A DNA stretch of 17,492 nt from Bacteroidota bacterium (lineage in GTDB: Bacteria > Bacteroidota > Bacteroidia > Bacteroidales > UBA932), in NCBI GenBank assembly GCA_017860395.1, contig JAGDMC010000007.1, positions 1 to 17,492 of the forward strand. Direction: 5' to 3'. Under the pieces are notes generated by a model. That model had not been told where the DNA came from, did no database searches, and was given only the letters and a program-made list of their open reading frames with translations. This document shows, piece by piece, positions 1-6,195 of this stretch. How positions within the stretch are numbered: the stretch's first letter is position 1; each line of letters starts with the position of its first letter. The translations under genes and the position numbers were made by a program.

Positions 1-99
1 ATCAATTTTGTAAATATCGCCGGGAGAGATAGCCTCAACAGGGCACTCATCGATACAAGTTCCGCAAGCGGTGCAATCTTCAGAAATTTTGTAAGCCAT
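1..99 (-). CDS. 4Fe-4S ferredoxin, N-terminal part (runs off left edge)
   Basis: The minus strand from the ATG at 99 encodes 33 residues, beginning MAYKISEDCTACGTCIDECP, before the window ends. The CxxCxxCxxxCP pattern (Cys 9, 12, 15, 19) is the first iron-sulfur cluster motif of small bacterial ferredoxins of the 2[4Fe-4S] type. These are cytoplasmic one-electron carriers of about 55-60 residues, so roughly half the protein is visible; the second CxxCxxCxxxCP motif would lie outside the window. The gene is divergent from the DUF1573 gene and has its own strong Bacteroidota-type promoter at 132-162, giving a leader of about 25-30 nt. Its redox partner cannot be inferred from the context. Confidence 0.9.
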   Translation of the reverse strand, partial: MAYKISEDCTACGTCIDECPVEAISPGDIYKID

Positions 100-131
100 T
101 ATATAAAGTTTTAAAATTGGTTTGTTAACTG

Positions 132-162
132 CAAAGGTATAAAATAGGTTGGAATGAACAAA
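132..162 (-). promoter_or_regulatory. Bacteroidota-type promoter for the ferredoxin gene
   Basis: Read on the minus strand there is TTTG (162-159), a 19-base spacer, then TACCTTTG (139-132). This matches the Bacteroidota sigma-ABfr consensus TTTG / TAnnTTTG with standard spacing, about 33 bases ahead of the ferredoxin ATG. It interleaves with the divergent plus-strand promoter at 148-178. Confidence 0.75.
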
Positions 163-178
163 TACAAATGTATCTTTG
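148..178 (+). promoter_or_regulatory. Bacteroidota-type promoter for the DUF1573-meaB-arsP operon
   Basis: GTTG (148-151), a 19-base spacer, then TATCTTTG (171-178), a full match to TAnnTTTG and three of four bases at the -33 element. The DUF1573 ATG follows 32 bases downstream with no Shine-Dalgarno sequence, only an AT-rich leader, as is usual in this phylum. Confidence 0.7.
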
Positions 179-210
179 TATTATCTAATCAACAATAAAA
201 ACGAGATAAT

Positions 211-1305
211 ATGAGAAGCATGCTGCCAATCAAGTCTCTGATTCTGTTTGCCATAATCATTTCGGGTTCGATAGTAAGAGGTCAGAATTCCGGCAATGGA
301 ATCATCGAATTTAACAAAATGATTCACGACTTCGGAGACATTAGTTTAAGCTCTGGAAAACAAAGCTATACATTCACATTCAAAAACATAGGGAAACAAC
401 CCATCCTAATCAATACAGTTATTTCGTCATGTGGCTGTACAACTCCTGTCTGGACAAAAAATCCGGTCAAACCCGGAGAAAAAGGTAAAATTGATGTTAC
501 TTTTCTTAACGACCAGGGGCCCTATCCTTTTGACAAATCCCTCACGGTTTATGTAAGCGGAATGAACAGGCCGGTAATACTTAGAATCAAAGGAGTGGTA
601 CATGAGAAACCAAAGTCTCTGAATCAGCTTTTTCCAAAAAAAATAGGCAAATTATCCTTTAGAACCAACTTTATAGATATCGGTCTCATCGCACAGGGAG
701 AATCCCGCAACGATGTTATGGAGATAGCAAATACATCAGGAGTTTCTCTGGCAATAGGGTTTTACAACTTATCTCCAGGGCTTTATATTACTTCGGTTCC
801 GGCAGTTATTGCTCCGGGGAAAAAGGGAGAATTGCAGATAACTGTAAATACAAAAGGGACAAAGAACTGGGGGACGACACAATATAGTGCAGGATTAATA
901 GTCAACAACAGTAAGGTAACAGGGGAAAAAATCATTGTCCAGTCCAGAATCCTGGATAATTTTTCTGACCTCTCTGCCGAAGACAGGAGCCAGTCTGCCT
1001 TGCCTATGGCAAATAACAGTGCATTAAATTTTGGAGTTGTTAAAAGCGGTGAGGTAATTTCCCGCACTTTTGAGGTAAAGAACCTTGGTCAGAGAGATTT
1101 GGTCATTTACAAAGCCGAGTTTAACGAAAAAGGGGCAACTGCAAATTTTAATTCACCCGTAAAACCGGGACAAACCTGCAAGATTGATGTTTCAATTGAC
1201 ACCAAAGGACTTGAAGGAGACAAGACATTTCAGGTTACCCTCATAACTAACTCGCCATCGAGACCGGTAGTAAACCTGCTGGTGGCAGGCAATATTACAA
1301 AATAG
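211..1305 (+). CDS. Secreted DUF1573-domain protein with three Ig-like repeats
   Basis: This 364-residue protein begins with a signal peptide (basic MRSMLPIK, hydrophobic stretch to about residue 22, likely cleavage near RGQ). Three consecutive Ig-like beta modules of the DUF1573/ASH type follow: about 29-130, 145-246 and 267-361. The first carries the classic features, FGDI near 41-44 and the SSCGCTTP signature (Cys74, Cys76), followed by KPGEKGKI. The later repeats keep FGVV or IDIG starts and PGK/PGQ turns but lack the CGC motif. DUF1573 proteins are abundant secreted proteins in Bacteroidota; their biochemical role is not settled, and binding or structural roles at the cell envelope are guesses. 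It is the first gene of an operon, and meaB starts 5 bases after its stop. The ATG at 211 was chosen because it precedes the full signal peptide; the ATG at residue 4 would also work. Confidence 0.85.
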   Translation: MRSMLPIKSLILFAIIISGSIVRGQNSGNGIIEFNKMIHDFGDISLSSGKQSYTFTFKNIGKQPILINTVISSCGCTTPVWTKNPVKPGEKGKIDVTFLNDQGPYPFDKSLTVYVSGMNRPVILRIKGVVHEKPKSLNQLFPKKIGKLSFRTNFIDIGLIAQGESRNDVMEIANTSGVSLAIGFYNLSPGLYITSVPAVIAPGKKGELQITVNTKGTKNWGTTQYSAGLIVNNSKVTGEKIIVQSRILDNFSDLSAEDRSQSALPMANNSALNFGVVKSGEVISRTFEVKNLGQRDLVIYKAEFNEKGATANFNSPVKPGQTCKIDVSIDTKGLEGDKTFQVTLITNSPSRPVVNLLVAGNITK

Positions 1306-1310
1306 AGAGA

Positions 1311-2399
1311 ATGATGCACGAGAAAAATCACAATAGCGCACTTATTGTTAACGAAGGAATAGAACAGCCGCCTGTTGTCAACCCATATATCCAGAACTTT
1401 TATAAAAAGCACAAAGCCAGAATTTTTTCTGCGGATGAATATATAGAAGGAATTCTTGCAGGAAATACTTCAATACTAAGCCAGGCAATTACTCTCGTAG
1501 AGAGCAACAGGCACGATCACAGGATTCTTTCCCAAACGATTATTGAAGCTTGCCAGCCACATTGTGTAAAATCAATGAGAATAGGCATTACCGGCGTTCC
1601 CGGAGCCGGGAAAAGCACTTTTATTGAAGCTTTTGGAGGCCTTATTACCGGAAGCGGGCACAAGCTTGCCGTGCTTGCAATTGACCCGAGCAGCGAGAAA
1701 AGCAAAGGGAGTATCCTTGGAGACAAAACACGTATGGAGACACTCTGCTCCGATCCAAAAGCATTCATCCGCCCCAGCCCTACCGGCGGTTCTCTCGGCG
1801 GTGTTGCCAGAAAGACAAGAGAGAGTATAGTATTATGCGAAGCTGCAGGTTTTGATGTTATTTTCATTGAAACCGTTGGCGTTGGTCAGTCGGAAACAAC
1901 AGTACACTCAATGAGCGATTTTTTCCTTTTGCTTATGCTGGCTGGTGCAGGGGACGAACTTCAGGGCATAAAGAGAGGAATAATGGAGATGTCCGACCTG
2001 ATTGCAATTACTAAAGCAGACGGAAGCAATGTTGAGAAAGCAACACTGGCAAAAGCGCTCTATTCTAATGCTCTTCATCTGTTCCCTCCAACAGAATCGT
2101 CATGGGTTCCTACCGCAATGACCTCTTCTGCTGTTACAAAAACCGGGCTGACTGAAATTCTTGAAAAGATTCTTGAATATTTCCGCCTTACAGAAGCAAA
2201 CGGGTATTACCTTCACAAAAGGAGAGAGCAATCCAGATACTGGATGTATGAAACAATTAATGAAGGGTTGAAAAATAGATTTTTTGAAGACACTCATATA
2301 CAGGGACAACTAAAAAAATATGAAGAGATGGTTATGAATGGAGAAATTGGCTCATTCACAGCGGCTTCCGAACTTCTGAAAATTTACAACAGCAAATGA
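1311..2399 (+). CDS. meaB: Methylmalonyl-CoA mutase-associated GTPase MeaB
   Basis: This 362-residue P-loop GTPase belongs to the MeaB/ArgK branch of the SIMIBI class. Visible motifs are the Walker A loop GVPGAGKS (95-102), AIDPSS (123-128, the metal-switch aspartate), the Walker B/switch region ETVGVGQSE (187-195) and the base-specificity motif TKAD (234-237, in place of NKxD). MeaB proteins chaperone adenosylcobalamin-dependent methylmalonyl-CoA mutase, gating cofactor loading and protecting the enzyme from inactivation; in Bacteroidota this serves the succinate-propionate route. The mutase genes are not in this window. The first 80 residues form the usual helical arm, somewhat longer than in the Methylobacterium protein. 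There are two ATG codons in tandem at the start, so the start is uncertain by one codon. The stop overlaps the next gene's start by 4 bases (ATGA), suggesting translational coupling to the transporter. Confidence 0.94.
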   Translation: MMHEKNHNSALIVNEGIEQPPVVNPYIQNFYKKHKARIFSADEYIEGILAGNTSILSQAITLVESNRHDHRILSQTIIEACQPHCVKSMRIGITGVPGAGKSTFIEAFGGLITGSGHKLAVLAIDPSSEKSKGSILGDKTRMETLCSDPKAFIRPSPTGGSLGGVARKTRESIVLCEAAGFDVIFIETVGVGQSETTVHSMSDFFLLLMLAGAGDELQGIKRGIMEMSDLIAITKADGSNVEKATLAKALYSNALHLFPPTESSWVPTAMTSSAVTKTGLTEILEKILEYFRLTEANGYYLHKRREQSRYWMYETINEGLKNRFFEDTHIQGQLKKYEEMVMNGEIGSFTAASELLKIYNSK

Positions 2400-3589
2400 A
2401 TATACTCATAGATGCATTAAAAAACAGCATCCTCATTACCGGATTGGTAATGATTATGATGTTGCTTATCGAATATATAAATATCCATTCGCACGGAGCG
2501 ACTTTCAAAAAACTTAAGAAATCCCCCGTAAAACAGGTGATACTGGCAGCACTGCTTGGTCTTGTACCGGGATGTGTGGGAGGTTTCGCAGTTGTTTCCC
2601 TTTATACTCATAATCTTCTTAGTTTCGGATCACTGGTAGCAATGATGATAGCATCTTCGGGCGATGAGGCGTTTCTTCTCATGGCCATGATTCCTAAAAC
2701 AGCAATCATTCTTTTTGTTGTGTTGTTTGTTATCGGGATTGCAGCAGGTATCTTGGTTGATAAAATTTACAAAGGAGGAAAAAGACCTTTTTCCCCTGAA
2801 CATTATCAGCTTCATGAAGAATGCTGCGAAGAGCGAAAAACTCAGGAAGAGACTCACACTCATACTCAAGCCCATAATCATACTGTATTCGGAACTGAAA
2901 ACGGAAAGACACCGCGTAAATGGTCAAAAGAGAGGCTGTCAATAATGGCAGGTATTGCAATATTTATTGTTGCAGTTGTTTTTGGCCTTCTTGAACATGA
3001 ACATTCTGCAGAAAATTCACTGGCCCATGAAAGCCACGGTACAGAAATATCAATGATACCAAATGATGGTCACGCAGGTGAAATTCATTCTGCAGAAGGG
3101 TTAAATGCAAAATTTGACATTTTCAGCGAAAGATGGATAAATCTCATTTTTGCCGGAGTTAGTCTCATAACCCTTATCCTCACAGCCAGGGCCAATGAAC
3201 ACTTTATTAAGGAGCACCTGTGGAACCATGTTATCCGAAAACACTTCAAGTCAATTTTTTTGTGGACATCCGGAGCTTTGCTCGTTATTCACTTTGGAAT
3301 ACAATTTTTGGATATTGAAAGCTGGGTAAAGGAGAATGTAATGTGGATGATTTTACTTGCCGTTTTAATAGGATTCATACCTGAATCCGGCCCACATATG
3401 ATTTTTATTACTCTTTTTATCGGGGGGTTTGTACCATTTTCCGTGCTTCTGGCCAGTTCCATTGCTCAGGACGGACATACGGCACTTCCACTTCTTGCAG
3501 AGAGCAAAAAGAGTTTTTTTCTTGCAAAGGCAATTAATATTGTATTGGGATTAGTTATAGGAATTGGGGTTCATCTGGCGGGATTTTAA
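2396..3589 (+). CDS. ArsP_2-type polytopic heavy-metal efflux protein
   Basis: This 397-residue membrane protein resembles the 'putative 10TM heavy-metal exporter' family (ArsP_2, also annotated as a putative arsenic or manganese transporter). Hydrophobic segments cover about residues 7-27, 46-68, 75-95, 98-121, 180-200, 245-262, 283-300, 310-330, 334-356 and 372-395. The two halves look like a duplication: GLVPGCVGGFAVVSLY in the first aligns with GFIPESGPHMIFITLF in the second, and the ASSGDEAFLL stretch with ASSIAQDGHTALPLL. Between them lie two histidine- and acid-rich soluble stretches (about 139-165, with Cys-Cys and repeated His-Thr, and about 200-229, with many His) that probably bind metal ions. 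The substrate cannot be assigned. The start overlaps the meaB stop by 4 bases, and a GC-rich hairpin surrounds its own stop. Confidence 0.75.
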   Translation: MNILIDALKNSILITGLVMIMMLLIEYINIHSHGATFKKLKKSPVKQVILAALLGLVPGCVGGFAVVSLYTHNLLSFGSLVAMMIASSGDEAFLLMAMIPKTAIILFVVLFVIGIAAGILVDKIYKGGKRPFSPEHYQLHEECCEERKTQEETHTHTQAHNHTVFGTENGKTPRKWSKERLSIMAGIAIFIVAVVFGLLEHEHSAENSLAHESHGTEISMIPNDGHAGEIHSAEGLNAKFDIFSERWINLIFAGVSLITLILTARANEHFIKEHLWNHVIRKHFKSIFLWTSGALLVIHFGIQFLDIESWVKENVMWMILLAVLIGFIPESGPHMIFITLFIGGFVPFSVLLASSIAQDGHTALPLLAESKKSFFLAKAINIVLGLVIGIGVHLAGF

Positions 3590-3600
3590 AACCCCGCCGG
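3575..3600. terminator. Hairpin at the convergent arsP-like/rho junction
   Basis: GGCGGG (3577-3582) pairs with CCCGCC (3593-3598), extended outward by a T·G wobble and a C-G pair, with a 10-base loop that contains the TAA stop of the plus-strand gene. No U-tract follows on either strand, so it is not a textbook intrinsic terminator. It more likely serves as a shared 3' end stabiliser or a weak bidirectional terminator. Confidence 0.5.
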
Positions 3601-3610
3601 ATTTATCCGC

Positions 3611-5680
3611 TTATTCTCCGTTCATCGAGATGAGAAACTCGTAGTTACTGTCTGTTCTCAACAATCTTGTTTTCATAAAGTCCATCGCCTCAACAGAATT
3701 CATATCTGCAAGGTAATTTCTCAATATCCATATCCTGTTAAGTGTTTCCTTATCGAACAGAAGGTCATCCCTTCTTGTGCTGCTCACTGTAACGTCAACT
3801 GCAGGGAATATACGTTTATTCGACAATTTTCTGTCCAGTTGAAGCTCCATGTTGCCTGTACCTTTGAACTCCTCAAATATCACCTCGTCCATTTTTGAGC
3901 CGGTATCTGTAAGTGCGGTGGCAATAATTGTAAGTGAACCGCCATTTTCAATATTTCTCGCAGCTCCAAAGAAACGTTTTGGTTTGTGTAGTGCATTGGC
4001 ATCAACACCACCGCTCAACACCTTGCCGGATGCCGGCTGAACAGTATTGAAAGCTCTTGCAAGGCGGGTAATGGAGTCAAGCAGAATTACAACATCATGA
4101 CCGCACTCTACCAGTCTCTTGGCCTTTTCCAGAACTATGTTTGCAATTTTTACGTGTCTCTCTGCAGGTTCGTCAAATGTAGAGGCAATAACCTCTGCCT
4201 TAACGCTCCTCTGCATGTCTGTAACCTCTTCCGGACGCTCGTCAATAAGAAGGACAATCATGTAGACTTCCGGATGGTTGTCGGCTATTGCATTTGCAAT
4301 ATCCTTGAGAAGTACCGTCTTACCTGTCTTTGGCTGAGCAACTATAAGCCCGCGCTGACCTTTTCCGATTGGAGCGAACATATCCACAATTCTTGTGGAA
4401 AGGTTGTTGTGTCCATTGGATGTAATATTGAATTTTTCTTCCGGGAACAAAGGGGTAAGAAAGTCAAAAGGAACTCTGTCGCGAATAAATTCAGGACTTC
4501 TTCCGTTTATCTGTTTTACTTTCACAAGCGGGAAATATTTATCGCCCTCTCTTGGAGGCTTAATCTCACCCACAAGAGTGTCGCCGGTTTTTAGCCCGTA
4601 CAGTTTTATCTGAGACTGCGAAATGTATATATCGTCCGGTGAATTAAGATAGTTGTAGTCCGATGATCTCAGGAATCCGTAACCGTCAGGCATTATTTCA
4701 AGTACTCCGGTTGCTTCCACTTCTCCCTCAAACTCAATTTTTGGTCTTGACTGAGCCTCTTTTAATCTCTTTTCCCTGACTTCTGTGTTAGGAACGTTAT
4801 CCTGAACTGTTTCTATGCTTTCCGACTGTTCAAATTGGATTTCATCCTGTTCAATAACTTTCTCTGCTATTCTGTTTTCATCGGGTCTGTTGAATTTCTG
4901 AATAGGTTTTGATAACTGAGGATGATTTGGATTTGGATTCGGGTTGGAATTTGTATTGGACCCCTGGACCTGACTCGGATTTTGGTTTTGGTTTTGGTTT
5001 TGGTTCTGACCCTGATTTTTGTTCGGATTGGGATTTGGATTCTGATTCTGATTCGGATTCGGATTTGGATTTGAGTTCAGGTTGTGTTGTGGTCTCTGTT
5101 TGTTATTGTTTTGATTTCTTACAAACTCATTTACCGTTTTAGGCTGTCTGTTTTCCTGTTTTAACTCTCTTGTGACAGCTACAATTGCAGCAACCTCCTC
5201 TTCAACTATTTTGCTGTTGTTGTCTACAACGGATTTTTCTGTTTCGGCAGGATTATTGTCTTCCTTTGTTTCTATTCTTGTTCTTTTCCTGGCCGGACGT
5301 CCCCTCTTTTTGGCCGGAGCCGAAGATTCCGAAGTAATTGGATTTTGTTCTGAGGTTTTAATTATTGCTATTGGCTTTTCCTCTGTATTTTTCTCGGGTT
5401 TTATTTCTGAAACCGGTCTTTGTACTTGTTTCTCCTCCCGGGTCTTCTCCTCTTTCTTTATCTCAACCCTTTTTTTAGGAAGTTTTGGTGCTATCGGTTT
5501 TGTGTTGCGTATTTGATTTGCAGCATCCTGTGATTTGCTCCCCACCTGGGCCTGCTCATCCAGAATTGCGTAAATGAGATCCATTCTGGAGAGGTTTTTA
5601 AATTTGCTTATATTAAGCTCCTGGGCAATTGCAAACAAGTCATCCTGACTTTTATTGCTTAAATTTATTATGTCGTACAT
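3611..5680 (-). CDS. rho: Transcription termination factor Rho with long disordered insertion
   Basis: This 689-residue protein is an ATP-dependent RNA helicase/translocase that terminates transcription as a hexamer; E. coli Rho has 419 residues. In order it has a SAP-like Rho N-terminal helical domain (about 1-45), a charged low-complexity region (about 46-310), an OB/cold-shock RNA-binding domain (about 313-390, with the [11 protein letters not shown]-type motif) and the RecA-like ATPase domain. The ATPase has Walker A AQPKTGKT (448-455), then [26 protein letters not shown], the [12 protein letters not shown] and [13 protein letters not shown] segments, and the SSTRRDDLL region. All catalytic parts look intact. 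The extra length is the disordered insertion, which carries an AT-hook-like RGRP (126-129) and an Asn/Gln/Pro repeat (about 198-255). Long insertions are known in Bacteroidota Rho; in Bacteroides thetaiotaomicron the disordered region has been linked to phase separation. The gene has its own promoter at 5738-5769, downstream of the ridA terminator. Confidence 0.97.
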   Translation of the reverse strand: MYDIINLSNKSQDDLFAIAQELNISKFKNLSRMDLIYAILDEQAQVGSKSQDAANQIRNTKPIAPKLPKKRVEIKKEEKTREEKQVQRPVSEIKPEKNTEEKPIAIIKTSEQNPITSESSAPAKKRGRPARKRTRIETKEDNNPAETEKSVVDNNSKIVEEEVAAIVAVTRELKQENRQPKTVNEFVRNQNNNKQRPQHNLNSNPNPNPNQNQNPNPNPNKNQGQNQNQNQNQNPSQVQGSNTNSNPNPNPNHPQLSKPIQKFNRPDENRIAEKVIEQDEIQFEQSESIETVQDNVPNTEVREKRLKEAQSRPKIEFEGEVEATGVLEIMPDGYGFLRSSDYNYLNSPDDIYISQSQIKLYGLKTGDTLVGEIKPPREGDKYFPLVKVKQINGRSPEFIRDRVPFDFLTPLFPEEKFNITSNGHNNLSTRIVDMFAPIGKGQRGLIVAQPKTGKTVLLKDIANAIADNHPEVYMIVLLIDERPEEVTDMQRSVKAEVIASTFDEPAERHVKIANIVLEKAKRLVECGHDVVILLDSITRLARAFNTVQPASGKVLSGGVDANALHKPKRFFGAARNIENGGSLTIIATALTDTGSKMDEVIFEEFKGTGNMELQLDRKLSNKRIFPAVDVTVSSTRRDDLLFDKETLNRIWILRNYLADMNSVEAMDFMKTRLLRTDSNYEFLISMNGE
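4918..5085 (-). repeat. Low-complexity Asn/Gln/Pro coding repeat within rho
   Basis: On the plus strand this stretch is built from degenerate hexamers: GGATTT/GGATTC units (Asn-Pro on the coding strand), TGATTC units (Asn-Gln), and a perfect (TTTTGG)4 at 4980-5003 (Asn-Gln). It encodes runs of NP, NQ and NK dipeptides at about residues 198-255 of Rho. All units are multiples of three bases, so gain or loss of whole units keeps the frame. It lies inside one gene, and the units are adjacent with no unique spacers, so it is not a CRISPR array. Confidence 0.9.
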
Positions 5681-5737
5681 CGAAATGATTTGGGAAAGTA
5701 TTGATTTATCTGAAACGTAAATCGTATGAATTCCTCA

Positions 5738-5769
5738 CAAAGATAATTAAAATCCGATACCTGAACAAA
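5738..5769 (-). promoter_or_regulatory. Bacteroidota-type promoter for rho
   Basis: On the minus strand there is TTTG (5769-5766), a 20-base spacer, then TATCTTTG (5745-5738), an exact match to the TAnnTTTG consensus. The leader before the rho ATG is about 50 nt. The -33 element overlaps the A/T arm of the ridA terminator by three bases. Confidence 0.72.
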
Positions 5770-5796
5770 AAAAGTGGAGCAGCCCCCACTTTTTTT
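5767..5796 (-). terminator. Intrinsic terminator after ridA (symmetric, possibly bidirectional)
   Basis: An 11-bp stem formed by A7-GTGG (5767-5777) and CCAC-T7 (5786-5796) with an 8-base loop. It begins at the base next to the ridA stop (5797-5799). On the minus strand the GTGG/CCAC core is followed by seven U residues, the classic intrinsic form; the A-tract makes it symmetric. It separates lptD-ridA from rho. Confidence 0.8.
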
Positions 5797-6177
5797 CTAT
5801 CTCACAGCCACTACATCTATCTCAATAAGACTCCCTTTTGGCAATCCAGCTACTGCAAATGCCACTCTTGCGGGATAAGGTTCTTTGTAGAAAGTTGCGT
5901 ATATCTCATTCATTACTGCGAAGTCTTTCATATCAGTAAGGTAAACGGTAGTTTTTACCACATTTTCAAATCCGTATCCTGCTTCCTCAAGAATATATCC
6001 AATGTTTTTTAAAACCTGAATGCATTGTTCTTTAATTCCGCCGGGTACAAATTCTCCTGTATTCACATCTATTGGCAATTGTCCGGAAACGTACAGAAAT
6101 CCGCTCGCTTCAATAGCCTGATTGTATGGTCCTACTGCTTTAGGAGCTTTGGGGCTCGAAATTACTCTTTTGCTCAT
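5797..6177 (-). CDS. ridA: RidA family reactive enamine/imine deaminase
   Basis: This 126-residue protein has the family's standard length (E. coli RidA is 128). RidA hydrolyses reactive enamine/imine intermediates such as 2-aminoacrylate, released by PLP-dependent dehydratases, and so protects PLP enzymes; it acts in the cytosol as a trimer. Visible hallmarks are GPYNQAI near 16-22, SGQLPID (31-37), the signature YPARVAF with the carboxylate-binding Arg104, and the acidic Glu119 in the closing strand IEIDVVAV. These correspond to Arg105 and Glu120 of E. coli RidA, so the protein is probably the active subfamily. It starts 18 bases after the lptD stop on the same strand and shares that transcript; a strong intrinsic terminator follows directly. 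Confidence 0.95.
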   Translation of the reverse strand: MSKRVISSPKAPKAVGPYNQAIEASGFLYVSGQLPIDVNTGEFVPGGIKEQCIQVLKNIGYILEEAGYGFENVVKTTVYLTDMKDFAVMNEIYATFYKEPYPARVAFAVAGLPKGSLIEIDVVAVR

Positions 6178-6195
6178 GATTGTATTTTTTATTAA

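Noticed and set aside
4097..4594. Open frame of 165 codons on the plus strand opposite rho
   Set aside because: It lies fully antisense to the conserved ATPase and RNA-binding domains of Rho; its translation shows no recognisable domain and it has no promoter.
4918..5085. Repeated hexamers that at first look like a CRISPR or other direct-repeat array
   Set aside because: Units are only 6 bases with no unique spacers, and they lie in frame inside rho, encoding Asn-Gln/Asn-Pro dipeptides.
4909..5142. Plus-strand open frame encoding an Asp/Ser repeat
   Set aside because: It is the mirror of the Asn/Gln/Pro repeat of rho; the apparent Ser-Asp pattern is a by-product of the hexamers.
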